From the NCBI RefSeq assembly GCF_004798905.1, contig NZ_SDMO01000001.1:372001-436000 (forward strand): a stretch of 64,000 nucleotides of DNA, in the 5' to 3' direction. A model generated the notes under the pieces. That model was not told the origin of the DNA. It searched no databases and saw nothing but the letters and a program-made list of their open reading frames with translations. Numbering within the stretch: position 1 is the stretch's first letter; every line of letters begins with the position of its first letter. Both the position numbers and the translations under genes were made by a program. Of this stretch, positions 9,414 to 18,076 are shown piece by piece. The stretch is from Halomonas borealis (lineage in GTDB: Bacteria > Pseudomonadota > Gammaproteobacteria > Pseudomonadales > Halomonadaceae).

Positions 9414-10421
9414 TCACACTCCGTAATATTCCCGATACCATTCGACGAATCGGCCGACGCCCTCTTCGACCCCGACCCGAGGACGATGGCCCGTCGCCTC
9501 GAACAATGACTCGGTATCCGCCCAGGTTCGCGGCACATCGCCGGGCTGCATGGGCTGGAAGTCGCAGCTGGCCTCACAACCGGTCGCGGCTTCCACGGCC
9601 CGCACGAAGTCCATCAGCGCCACCGGGCTGCCGTGGCCGATATTATAAAGTGCGTAGGGAGCATCACTGGCGCCCGGCTCGGCCGACGCGGCGGCGCCCT
9701 CGGGTCGGCGGCGCGGCACCACCGCCAGGATCCGCGCGACACCCTCGACGATATCGTCGATATAGGTGAAATCGCGGGACATATCGCCGTGGTTGAAGAC
9801 CTGGATCGGCTCACCGGCCAGTACGGCACGCGTGAACTTGAACATCGCCATGTCGGGCCGCCCCCAAGGGCCATAGACCGTGAAGAAGCGCAACCCGGTG
9901 GTCGGCAAGTCATAGAGATGAGAATAGGTGTGCGCCATCAGCTCATTGGCCTTCTTGGTGGCCGCATAGAGGCTGATGGGCTGGTCGACGCTGTCGGTGG
10001 TCGCGAAGGGCACTTTGTCATTGGTCCCGTAGACCGAGCTCGAGGAGGCATAGACCAGATGCGCGACGCGCTCCTGGCGACAGCCTTCCAGCACATTGAG
10101 GTGGCCCACCAGGTTGGCATCGGCATAAGCATGGGGGTTTTCCAACGAATAGCGCACACCGGCCTGGGCCGCCAGATGGATCACCCGGTCGAAACGCTCA
10201 CGTTCGAAAAGGGCCGCCACGGCATCGCGGTCGGCAAGCTCTAGCCACTCGAAGCGTACGTCTGCGCACTCGGCCAGGTCGTCCAAACGGGCCTGCTTGA
10301 GCGACACATCGTAATAGGCGTTGAGGTTGTCGACGCCGACGATCTCGTGGCCCTGCCCCGAGAGACGCCTGGCGACGGCATGACCGATGAACCCTGCCAT
10401 GCCCGTGATCAATAACTTCAT
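9414..10421 (-). CDS. UDP-glucuronate 4-epimerase (NAD-dependent epimerase)
   Basis: 335 aa extended short-chain dehydrogenase. The NAD motif is GMAGFIG near the N-terminus; SSSSVYG and YAATKKANE give the Ser/Thr-Tyr-Lys catalytic group. The segments YGPWGRPDMA and FNHGDMSRDFTYIDD are typical of the UDP-GlcA to UDP-GalA epimerases of capsule loci. The start at 10421 is chosen over an upstream in-frame ATG because the NAD motif must begin at once. It lies 55 bp upstream of ugd copy 1, which makes its substrate. Confidence 0.88.
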   Translation of the reverse strand: MKLLITGMAGFIGHAVARRLSGQGHEIVGVDNLNAYYDVSLKQARLDDLAECADVRFEWLELADRDAVAALFERERFDRVIHLAAQAGVRYSLENPHAYADANLVGHLNVLEGCRQERVAHLVYASSSSVYGTNDKVPFATTDSVDQPISLYAATKKANELMAHTYSHLYDLPTTGLRFFTVYGPWGRPDMAMFKFTRAVLAGEPIQVFNHGDMSRDFTYIDDIVEGVARILAVVPRRRPEGAAASAEPGASDAPYALYNIGHGSPVALMDFVRAVEAATGCEASCDFQPMQPGDVPRTWADTESLFEATGHRPRVGVEEGVGRFVEWYREYYGV

Positions 10422-10574
10422 GCTCTCAGCGTCTCCTGATCGTCTGGTCCGACGTTTCCCCCGGTGGCGTGATTGTACCCCACCAGCGAGCCCGCGCCGA
10501 AGCGCCCCGCCGCCTCCGGCCATTGATCATGCTATAATTTCGCCTTTTGCAGAGCCGGCGCGCAGGACGACACC

Positions 10575-11642
10575 ATGACTCTCAAACGCTTCGCCTTCGT
10601 CATCGGGGATCTCTACGGCGGCGGCGCCGAGAAATCGCTGCTGTATACCGCCGACCAGTTACGTCAGCGCGGTCATACGGTCAAGGTGTTCACGCTCCGC
10701 GAACGCATCGAGCACCGCCTTCCGGAAGGCCTCGAGATCGAGAACCTGGCTATCGTCAGCCGCTTCACCCGGGCGACCAGCACGGTGCTGACCGAAAAAT
10801 GGCAAGCCCGCCGAGTCAAACGCGTGCTGGCCCCCTGGCAACCCGACGTGGTGATCTCCTGCGCCTGCGACAAGATCACTCGTCACCTCGATTTCCCGAA
10901 TCTCTATTTCTGGGTCAAGTCTGACGTCTCGGCCAAGTTCAGCGATCCCAAGCAGCGCGAGCGCGCCTTCAAGAAGGTTCGGCGCTTCTACCGAGGCCGC
11001 CAGGTCATCGCCGTCTCCCAAGGCGTGAAGGAGAGTCTCGAACGCGTCGTGGGGCTCAGGGCCGAACGCATCGTGCCCATCTACAACCCCTACGAACGCG
11101 CCCCCTTCGTGGACATGGCCGAGGAAAGCGCACCGCTCCCCGACGGCGACTACTTCCTGTACGTGGCGGCCATCGAACCCCGGAAACGCCACGACCGACT
11201 GCTACGCGCCTACGCCGCCAGCGGCGTGAGCACCCCACTGGCGATCATGGGCAAGGGCAAGCCGGAACACGAGGCCGCCGTTCGTGAGCAAATCAAGGCG
11301 CTCGGCCTCGAAGACCGCGTACTGTGGCTGGGCTATCACCGCAACCCCTATCCCTTCATTCAGCACGCCAAGGCCATGGTGATGACCTCCGATGCCGAGG
11401 GGCTACCCCGCGTGCTGATCGAAGCGCTACTACTGCATACCCCCGTGATCAGCGTGGACTGCCCGAGCGGCCCGCGCGAGATCCTGACCCAGGAGCTGGC
11501 AGACTACCTGGTCGCCCCCGATGATGAAGCAGGCCTGATCCAGGCACTCGCCCGAATGGACCAACACCCGGTGACCATCGAACCCCGCCATTATCAGCAG
11601 TTTCTCAAGGAAACCGTGCTGCCCAAGTTCGAGGCACTGTGA
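10575..11642 (+). CDS. Glycosyltransferase family 4
   Basis: 355 aa GT-B retaining glycosyltransferase. The N-terminus has the glycine-rich DLYGGGAEKSL acceptor loop. The C-terminal donor domain shows YVAAIEPRKRHD and the family-4 EX7E region around SDAEGLPRVLIEALLLHTPVI. Such enzymes extend LPS core or O-chains at the inner membrane; the sugar is not predictable. The gene is divergent from the epimerase and overlaps the next gene by four bases (GTGA), indicating translational coupling with the sugar kinase. It resembles the GT4 at 12384-13529. Confidence 0.88.
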   Translation: MTLKRFAFVIGDLYGGGAEKSLLYTADQLRQRGHTVKVFTLRERIEHRLPEGLEIENLAIVSRFTRATSTVLTEKWQARRVKRVLAPWQPDVVISCACDKITRHLDFPNLYFWVKSDVSAKFSDPKQRERAFKKVRRFYRGRQVIAVSQGVKESLERVVGLRAERIVPIYNPYERAPFVDMAEESAPLPDGDYFLYVAAIEPRKRHDRLLRAYAASGVSTPLAIMGKGKPEHEAAVREQIKALGLEDRVLWLGYHRNPYPFIQHAKAMVMTSDAEGLPRVLIEALLLHTPVISVDCPSGPREILTQELADYLVAPDDEAGLIQALARMDQHPVTIEPRHYQQFLKETVLPKFEAL

Positions 11643-12343
11643 CGGTGGCGTTGCGCAACATTTCCTTCAACGGCCGTCCTCATCGCTATTGGGTGTTTCA
11701 TGCCGATGGGCTGCCGGCCCCCCTGCGGCTGGTCAGCACCCACACCACCGCCGCCTTCGAAGCCGTGGGCAGCAGCCGTTTCTTCCTCACCGAAGATGGC
11801 CGATTGCTCGCCAAGGTGGTGTCCGACAAGTTCGACAAACGTCGGGCGCCACTGGACTGGTTCGGCCGCGACTACCTGGAAAAACGCTGGCTACTGCAAT
11901 CCAACGCCCGCAAGGAACTCCTCAGCCTGCGCATCCTGCAGCGCGCCGGCCTCACGACGCCCCACTGCCATGGCTGGGGATTGTCACTCAATCCGTCGAA
12001 CCCCAGCGCGTCTCTGCTGCTGATGGAGCACAGGCAGGATGCGAGACCCGGCGGCGAGGTGTTCGACGCCCTCGATGAGCAGGGCCGACTCCGCTTCCTC
12101 GAACGCTTCTGTGAAGAAGTCGTCACACTGGCCCACGCCGGTTACGTGCATCGCGACCTGCACTACAACAACCTGCTGATCGACGCTAACGGAGGACTGG
12201 TCTGGATCGACACTCACGTTCGCCGCTTACCAAGAAAAAGAGCCGACCACTGGCCGGCTCTCGAACGCTCGTTGTCGGTCACGAAGTTACGGGGCGCGAA
12301 GTACCGTGCACTGGCAATCGAGCAACTCCGCCGCCTGCTTTGA
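11639..12343 (+). CDS. LPS/Kdo kinase-like protein (WaaP/KdkA/InaA family)
   Basis: 234 aa small protein-kinase-fold enzyme. The catalytic loop HRDLHYNNLL is clear, followed by WIDTH, where the Asp replaces the DFG metal ligand as in WaaP/KdkA enzymes. The family phosphorylates heptose or Kdo in the LPS core, which strengthens the outer membrane. The GTG start at 11639 overlaps the glycosyltransferase stop. The exact acceptor sugar is unknown. It converges on a second GT4 gene after 40 bp. Confidence 0.85.
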   Translation: MTVALRNISFNGRPHRYWVFHADGLPAPLRLVSTHTTAAFEAVGSSRFFLTEDGRLLAKVVSDKFDKRRAPLDWFGRDYLEKRWLLQSNARKELLSLRILQRAGLTTPHCHGWGLSLNPSNPSASLLLMEHRQDARPGGEVFDALDEQGRLRFLERFCEEVVTLAHAGYVHRDLHYNNLLIDANGGLVWIDTHVRRLPRKRADHWPALERSLSVTKLRGAKYRALAIEQLRRLL

Positions 12344-12383
12344 TTCGACCCCGCGCGCCTAGCTCCCCTGCCAGTCTCATCAT

Positions 12384-13529
12384 CTAGCCATCGGCGCACA
12401 GCCTGAGATAGCGGGCTGCAATCGTTTCGGGAAGAAAGGCTCGATAGTGGGCCTCTTCGATGACCGGAGGCGACGCGAGTACCTCACGGATCTTCTCGCC
12501 CAGAAGCGGGCCATCATCCGGCTCCACCAGGCACCCGGCAAGCTCTCCTTGCAGGATCTCGCAAGGCCCCGAAGGACAATCGGTACTGACGACCGGTGTA
12601 CCACACACCAAGGCTTCGGCGATGACACGCCCGAATCCCTCATAGTCCGATGACAAGACGAGCAAGCGAGCGCGATGGATGTACGGATAGGGATTGGCTT
12701 GCTTACCAAGAAATATCACTCGCTCTTCCACCTCGAGCGAGCGAACCAGGGCCTTCGCCTCATCGACCTCGCCATCGCCCACGATCACCAGTGGCTGACT
12801 CACACCACTGGCCTTGTAGGCCCGCAACAGCCGATCGTAACGCTTCTGGCGCATTGCCAGGCGGCCCACATAAACGATGAAATCCTGATGGGGGATGGTA
12901 TCTGTCATGCGCCGGCGAATCGCCTCGACATCGATGACGTTATAGATCAGCTGAGCATCATGCGGGACTACCCCGTGGTGGGCCAGCGAGTCCAGAATGC
13001 CCCGGGAAATGGCAATCACCCGACGCCGGTGATACAGCCACCGCATCTTGCGCAGGCTCCGCCATCGCGCCTTTCCCGAACCCAGCAAGGCTACGGTGGG
13101 GTCGGTGCGAATACACAGCCAGGCCCGATCAGCCAGCAGTGAGCGATTCACCACCTGATGGCTGTAATGGAGATTGGCCACCACGAGGTCAAACGACGAC
13201 GGCTGCGCCGATACCCAGCGATCAAGCAGGCGCGCATGCAAGTGGTAGCGCCGCAGTTTCTGCCAGACACCCTGGTACTGAAAGGGAAGACGGACAACAC
13301 TGACCCCCGCCGGAATCTCATGCCAGACCTTGTCGGCCAGCACGAGCAGAGTGACGTGGCAACCCCGACGAGCGAGGGCATCGGCCAACCCCAGGATCGA
13401 CAAGGGGGCGCCACCACCGCCCAGATGATCCGTGATGAACAGCACACGATAGTCACTGCCCTGCCTGTCGCCGGACGATGGTGTACCTTCACTTGTCGAT
13501 ACGCCCTTGGTGGTGTCGTCACGCATCAT
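12384..13529 (-). CDS. Glycosyltransferase family 4
   Basis: 381 aa GT-B glycosyltransferase. The first 27 or so residues are polar, then comes VLFITDHLGGGGAPLSIL (acceptor-domain loop). The donor domain shows VYVGRLAMRQKRYDRLL and the EX7E motif in SSDYEGFGRVIAEALVCGTPVV. It is related in architecture to the plus-strand GT4 facing it. Its start overlaps the stop of the acetyltransferase gene upstream (ATGA), so the two are co-translated. The sugar and linkage are unknown; a role in LPS core or O-chain is inferred from the locus. Confidence 0.87.
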   Translation of the reverse strand: MMRDDTTKGVSTSEGTPSSGDRQGSDYRVLFITDHLGGGGAPLSILGLADALARRGCHVTLLVLADKVWHEIPAGVSVVRLPFQYQGVWQKLRRYHLHARLLDRWVSAQPSSFDLVVANLHYSHQVVNRSLLADRAWLCIRTDPTVALLGSGKARWRSLRKMRWLYHRRRVIAISRGILDSLAHHGVVPHDAQLIYNVIDVEAIRRRMTDTIPHQDFIVYVGRLAMRQKRYDRLLRAYKASGVSQPLVIVGDGEVDEAKALVRSLEVEERVIFLGKQANPYPYIHRARLLVLSSDYEGFGRVIAEALVCGTPVVSTDCPSGPCEILQGELAGCLVEPDDGPLLGEKIREVLASPPVIEEAHYRAFLPETIAARYLRLCADG

Positions 13530-14098
13530 TGCCCGACCCGCCTGACCGCACCGATGCGATCGCCGGCCCGTGTCTCGCGCACCACCCGCGCGGGCACCCC
13601 GGCCAGCACGACATCGTCGCCAAAGGCCTGCGACACGACGGCATTAGCCCCCACCACGACACGGTTTCCGACCCGCCCCTCTCCAACAAACTTGGCCCCG
13701 GGATAGATCGTCACGTCATCCCCGACACGGCGCATCAGGCCCTCTTGCACGGACGGTGCGGTGCCGAGGGACACCTGTTGATAGATCCGGCAGCGCGCCC
13801 CGATGCTCAGCCCCTTGCCGATAACGATGGAAGTCGGGTGGGGCAAACGAAGTCCTAGCCCGATGCTCGTCTGCTCCCCTAGATACACACCGAAGCGCGT
13901 GGCCAGCCGAGATAACTGCCATCGAGCCAGGAAATGCCACCCCTGATGGGCTAGCCACTGAGTCAAGCGCAGACGCAACATCGCCTGGCGGCTAGGATTA
14001 GTCGACCATAGCGCCTTAGCAACCCGAAGAAACCCACCAGTGGACTTGCCACCCAGGGCTTCTTCGCGAGCATGGCGCTTGAAACATTGCCAGTTCAT
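13526..14098 (-). CDS. Left-handed beta-helix acetyltransferase (serine acetyltransferase-like)
   Basis: 190 aa. The C-terminal half consists of hexapeptide repeats (for example IGKGLSIGARCRIYQQVSLG and VGDDVTIYPGAKFVGEGRVG) ending in VLAGVPARVV, as in CysE-like and sugar O-acetyltransferases. The N-terminal 60 residues are helical and basic. In this locus it most likely acetylates a polysaccharide or its precursor; a true CysE function is less likely because the usual longer N-terminal domain is absent. It overlaps the downstream GT4 gene by four bases. Confidence 0.8.
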   Translation of the reverse strand: MNWQCFKRHAREEALGGKSTGGFLRVAKALWSTNPSRQAMLRLRLTQWLAHQGWHFLARWQLSRLATRFGVYLGEQTSIGLGLRLPHPTSIVIGKGLSIGARCRIYQQVSLGTAPSVQEGLMRRVGDDVTIYPGAKFVGEGRVGNRVVVGANAVVSQAFGDDVVLAGVPARVVRETRAGDRIGAVRRVGQ

Positions 14099-14284
14099 GT
14101 GGTCTTGGATACCGTCATCGATTGTGTGCCAGTGCCCCGCATTCCTGGGCGGCGCGGGCGTCCGCCCCCGAAGTGGGCTATTCGTAAAATTTGAGGCCAG
14201 CCGGCCGACTCACTCTCTGAAGCGGCTCCCATCCTTTGGACCACCTGACAGGTCATCTAAGCTCAGATCGGGTCATCATCGGCA

Positions 14285-14510
14285 TCAGACTGCCTTGGTC
14301 AGTGATTGCTTGAAGTACACCTCATCGGGTGTGGCATCGTCCAGCCCTTGATGGGGCCGATCTCTATTGAACCACGTGACGTCACGCTTCAGGTCCTCAC
14401 GCAGGTGAGCACCATCTTCGAAGGCCTTCAGGTAGACGCACTCATACTTCACGCTGCGCCACAGCCGATCCACGAAGATGTTGTCCTGGACCCGATGAGA
14501 TACTGACCCG
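14285..14510 (-). pseudogene. IS3-family transposase remnant (OrfB C-terminus)
   Basis: The minus-strand frame reads QDNIFVDRLWRSVKYE and continues through FNRDRPHQGLDDATPDEVYF to a stop at 14285, which is the end of an IS3-type DDE transposase. The catalytic Asp residues and everything upstream are missing, and no matching left end is visible. The remnant joins a truncated AT-rich gene (14511-14711), so an insertion followed by deletion is the likely history. It cannot transpose. Confidence 0.85.
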
Positions 14511-14711
14511 ACAAGGAGAAGCCTCCGGCCACCATCCGAAATATTTGTGGCAAAAGCCCATAGTGTTTTTTTCTATGATGTCTTTAACAAGAACATCGCC
14601 GGCATTCCCCGTGGAAAAGTATTTATCACCATCCCTGAAAAATGCATCCCGAATTTGTAACTTCCACTCTATCAACACTCGATGGCACCAATAATACGTC
14701 CTTATAGACAT
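14511..14711 (-). pseudogene. 5' fragment of a broken gene, possibly polysaccharide pyruvyltransferase
   Basis: About 65 codons starting MSIRTYYWCHRV are AT-rich compared with their neighbours. They include STGNAGDVLVKDII, which resembles the N-terminal NxGD motif of polysaccharide pyruvyltransferases. The frame then runs into the IS3 remnant and the rest of the gene is absent. The family guess is tentative because only the start survives. It would have been part of the polysaccharide locus. Confidence 0.5.
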
Positions 14712-14738
14712 CTGGAAATATCAATTTTACGGAAAAAC

Positions 14739-15665
14739 TCACCAAAGCTTCGAAGAAAAGCGGGAAGGCCACTCAAACTGATCCGGCCACTCCATCGGAT
14801 CTAACGCCCCCCGCTGCGATTCGGGAACACAGTCTTGCAAAGCATTCCTCACGGTTTCCAGCGCCCGCTGTCCTTTGGCGTCTCCAACCGTTTTCTGCCA
14901 CCACTCCCGATGCACCGCCTTTACACTAACCGGCACACTGGGCAAGCCCAGCCTCTGCGCCATGGCCAGCCGGTGCAGACCACGGTTGATCTTGAGCAGC
15001 CGTCCTTCACGGTTGACGGCGACACCTAGCTCATCCTTCCCTCGGCTAGCATCGAAGCCACTAGCGGCCATGTGATCGAGGAAACCCAGGTAAACGCGCA
15101 GGTACATCAGAATCCGCTCTTTGGAGTCCAATAGCACGCCCTGCTGATGAGACGACCAAGGCCGCCCACTGTGTAGAGACGTCATGTATTGCCCGAAACG
15201 CTCGGTACGCGCCAGGTCGTCCCGATGTTGGTCGAGGTCACTGATAAAACGATAGCGGGAACCAAAGCGCAGATCACCTCGTCGCTGGTCCCACTCGCCA
15301 TCCCAGATGAAGGCGGAGGATGCAGGCCTGAGCCCATGGGAGTAACCACGCCAGTCGGTGCTGCGTATCAGCTGACGCGGATCGACATGCAAAACAAGCG
15401 ACTCCCCAAGAGACTCTTCCATGGCACGCCTGGGCAATCCCCACCGCTCTAGCGCGGAAACACCGGGCAATTCTCCACACCACCAACGAAGCAGGCCCTG
15501 CTCAAGCGGCAGACCGATGCGGTTCTGGAGGGCATCACGAATCGCGACCTGCCACCTCGCCCTGAGCACCGGCCAGCGCATGCGAGCATCATAGAGGGGC
15601 GAAAAAGCGAGATCACCAGCCGGGGCGACGGGAACCGTCACTTCTTGATGTGCGCGACGTGTCAT
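14739..15665 (-). CDS. Uncharacterised protein with a ParB/sulfiredoxin-like C-terminal segment
   Basis: 308 aa, soluble, no signal peptide. I recognise no named family. Residues about 212-245 include VNREGRLLKINRGLHRLAMA followed by LGLPSVPVSV. This matches the pattern of the ParB/Srx nucleotide-binding core (a G-H/E-R-R-like helix, then LG, then VPV). The N-terminal two thirds are Trp- and Arg-rich and show no motif known to me. It lies between an O-antigen ligase gene and the IS scar, so a role in polysaccharide assembly is possible but unproven. The GC-rich codon use fits the host. Confidence 0.6.
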   Translation of the reverse strand: MTRRAHQEVTVPVAPAGDLAFSPLYDARMRWPVLRARWQVAIRDALQNRIGLPLEQGLLRWWCGELPGVSALERWGLPRRAMEESLGESLVLHVDPRQLIRSTDWRGYSHGLRPASSAFIWDGEWDQRRGDLRFGSRYRFISDLDQHRDDLARTERFGQYMTSLHSGRPWSSHQQGVLLDSKERILMYLRVYLGFLDHMAASGFDASRGKDELGVAVNREGRLLKINRGLHRLAMAQRLGLPSVPVSVKAVHREWWQKTVGDAKGQRALETVRNALQDCVPESQRGALDPMEWPDQFEWPSRFSSKLW

Positions 15666-15698
15666 GACTCCGCCCCTATCTCCATGCCTGGCTGAGAC

Positions 15699-16949
15699 TC
15701 AGCGTATCAAATGGGAAGATTCGTGAGCACGCAAGACGCCATAGAACGTCGCCAACCAGAAGGCGAACATCATCACGCCACTGTTGTGGGCCATGAAGAC
15801 CTGCGACAGGCCGAAATCGATATAGGCCACCGACAGCAGAACACCCGCCACGGCAATGGAGCGCACTTCCAGGTCGGGTTCCGAGAAACGCCTTGCAAAC
15901 AGCCTCATGGGAACCAGGTAAAGCGCTAGCAACAGCCCCAGCCCGATCACCCCACGCTTGGCGAAGGCATCGATGAACTCGTTATGGGCATGCCCATAGC
16001 GGGTCACATACTCACTGACCACGCCATCATCCGCCAAGGCCTGCATGCCCTGCTCATAGCCATTGTCACCCCATCCGAACAGTGGCTTGTCGACGAGCAG
16101 ATGGGCCGCCCCCCGCCACATCTCGAAACGTGCCCCCACGGAGCTTCGGGCATCACCATCGATGAAGTAGCCTTGCACGTCTTCCACGGCATGATCGACA
16201 CGAGACTGCACCCCCGTCTGCGGCAGGCCATAAACCAGCCCACCCCCGAGTAGGATGGCACCCAGGACCGCCACCTTCAGCCGCCCCGAAAGGAATTCGC
16301 CATAACCGCGATAGAGCACCAGCAGAATAAAGGGAATCCCCACCCATCCGCCTCGGCTGCCGGAAAACAAGGACCCCAGGATGCCCATCAAGGCGCCCAA
16401 CAGCAGCAAGGCACTCCAGCGACGGCGCTGGGGTTGCTTCACCGCCCAGCCCAGCCCGGCGAGACACAGCACGCCCAGCAACATGCTGAGATTGCCGAAC
16501 TGGATCACGAAGGTGAATCCATCGGCTCGCCCGACCCCCTGTATGAGCTTCTGCCAGGCGGCCCAGCCGCCGGCGCTAATGGCACCACAGGCAAGCCCCG
16601 ACCACATCCAGGCCAGCCCGGGCGGGCGGGCCATGACCCATAACAGCGCCGGCACCGCCAGCAGGAAGCGCGAAGGCTTGTCCCATCCGCCGACGCCCTG
16701 CCCATCGGCCAAGGCGCGCAGCATCCAGAACAAGGCAAACATGGCCATGGTCGCCATCAACGCCCTATCACGGCCCGTCAATGAAGGAACCTGGCGGCGG
16801 CATAACAGCACGCCCCCAGCCCCCAGCAGCAAAGCGGCGCCAACGGAATAGCCACTCGGCACGATGAGCGATAGAGCACCCAACAGGAAAACGGCAAGGC
16901 TGGTATAGCGATGCGTCGCAGGCATCATCTTGGCAGGGCTGGCATTCAT
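15699..16949 (-). CDS. O-antigen ligase family protein (WaaL/Wzy-like)
   Basis: 416 aa integral membrane protein with about ten hydrophobic segments and a large periplasmic loop (roughly residues 260-340) containing GWGDNGYEQG and YGHAHNEFIDAFAKRG. The H-N-E in that loop is the hallmark of the O-antigen ligase family. WaaL joins Und-PP-linked O-chain to lipid A-core in the periplasm. With an ABC exporter in the locus, a ligase fits better than a Wzy polymerase. The start at 16949 is chosen because an upstream in-frame ATG at 17006 lies inside the galE terminator hairpin. Confidence 0.85.
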   Translation of the reverse strand: MNASPAKMMPATHRYTSLAVFLLGALSLIVPSGYSVGAALLLGAGGVLLCRRQVPSLTGRDRALMATMAMFALFWMLRALADGQGVGGWDKPSRFLLAVPALLWVMARPPGLAWMWSGLACGAISAGGWAAWQKLIQGVGRADGFTFVIQFGNLSMLLGVLCLAGLGWAVKQPQRRRWSALLLLGALMGILGSLFSGSRGGWVGIPFILLVLYRGYGEFLSGRLKVAVLGAILLGGGLVYGLPQTGVQSRVDHAVEDVQGYFIDGDARSSVGARFEMWRGAAHLLVDKPLFGWGDNGYEQGMQALADDGVVSEYVTRYGHAHNEFIDAFAKRGVIGLGLLLALYLVPMRLFARRFSEPDLEVRSIAVAGVLLSVAYIDFGLSQVFMAHNSGVMMFAFWLATFYGVLRAHESSHLIR

Positions 16950-16993
16950 CTTCGTTACAACTCGGCAGCAAGACACAGGCGGCACAAAATAAA

Positions 16994-17017
16994 ATGGCCG
17001 GCTCAAGGGCCGGCCAT
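16994..17017 (-). terminator. Intrinsic terminator after galE
   Basis: On the minus strand the arms ATGGCCGGC and GCCGGCCAT form a 9-bp stem followed by TTTTATTTT. It lies 26 bp past the galE stop. It would separate the galE transcript from the O-antigen ligase gene or reduce read-through. Confidence 0.85.
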
Positions 17018-17042
17018 TCTAGCATGCCTACTCTGGTGAGGC

Positions 17043-18056
17043 TCAGCCGCCATATCCCTCCGGATTACCCGACTGCCAACGCCAGGTATCGGCCATCATG
17101 TCGTCCAGGCTCTTCCCCGCGACCCAGCCTAATTCCTTCTCGGCCTTGGCGGCATCCGCCCAGAAGGCAGGAAGGTCACCCGCCCGGCGCGCGCCGACCC
17201 GATACGGCACCGCCACATCGGTCACCCGGGTGAAGCTGTTAACCATCTGGAGCACCGAGACACCCTGCCCCGTGCCCAGATTATAGACGGACACGCCCCG
17301 CTCGCTGACGGCCTTCAATGCCTTGAGATGCCCGACGGCCAGGTCCACCACATGCAGGTAATCGCGCTCGCAGGTACCATCCACCGTCGCGTAGTCGCCG
17401 CCGAAGATCGTCAGTTCATCGCGGCGCCCCACGGCCACCTGAGCAATGAACGGCATCAGGTTATTGGGAATGCCCTGCGGATCTTCACCGATCTTCCCCG
17501 AAGGGTGCGCACCGATAGGGTTGAAGTACCGCAGCAACGCAACAGACCAACGCTCATCGGCCTCTACCAGATCCTCCAGCACCTTCTCCACCATCGCCTT
17601 GGAGGTGCCGTAAGGATTCGACGTGGTGCCACGCGGCGTGGTTTCCACGTAGGGCACAGGCGCCTCGCTGCCATACACCGTCGCCGATGAGCTGAACACG
17701 ATACGCCGCACGCCTGCGGCTTCCATGGCCTGGCAGAGTACGAGCGTTCCGTTCACGTTGTTCTCGTAGTAGGTCAACGGCTGGCTCACGCTCTGCCCCA
17801 CCGCCTTCAGGCCGGCGAAGTGAATCACCGCATCAATATCATGGTGAGCCAGCACGGCATCCATCGCCTCGCGGTCACGGATATCCGCGCATACGAAATC
17901 CACCGTCTTGCCGGTGATGTCTTCCACCCGGCGCAAGGCAACCTCGGAGCCATTGCACAGGTTATCGACCACCACGACCTCGTGGCCGGCCTCGAGAAGC
18001 TCTACTGTCGTATGTGAACCGATGTAGCCGGCACCGCCGGTGATCAATACTTTCAT
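17043..18056 (-). CDS. galE: UDP-glucose 4-epimerase
   Basis: 337 aa extended SDR. The NAD motif GGAGYIGSHT is at the very N-terminus, followed by FSSSATVYG and the catalytic Tyr-Lys in NPYGTSKAMVE; CERDYLHVVDLA and NLGTGQGVSVLQ are GalE signatures. It makes UDP-galactose, which Glf (20.5-21.6 kb) turns into UDP-galactofuranose. The second of two adjacent ATGs (18056) is preferred because AAGG then has normal spacing. The gene follows the wcaJ-like gene by 20 bp and ends at a strong terminator. Confidence 0.95.
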   Translation of the reverse strand: MKVLITGGAGYIGSHTTVELLEAGHEVVVVDNLCNGSEVALRRVEDITGKTVDFVCADIRDREAMDAVLAHHDIDAVIHFAGLKAVGQSVSQPLTYYENNVNGTLVLCQAMEAAGVRRIVFSSSATVYGSEAPVPYVETTPRGTTSNPYGTSKAMVEKVLEDLVEADERWSVALLRYFNPIGAHPSGKIGEDPQGIPNNLMPFIAQVAVGRRDELTIFGGDYATVDGTCERDYLHVVDLAVGHLKALKAVSERGVSVYNLGTGQGVSVLQMVNSFTRVTDVAVPYRVGARRAGDLPAFWADAAKAEKELGWVAGKSLDDMMADTWRWQSGNPEGYGG

Positions 18057-18076
18057 CATGAACCTTTTAAAACGTA

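Noticed and set aside
8471-9769. Plus-strand open frame of 432 codons opposite ugd copy 1, repeated opposite copy 2
   Set aside because: It is the antisense of ugd and appears twice only because the gene is duplicated; no motif, no ribosome binding site.
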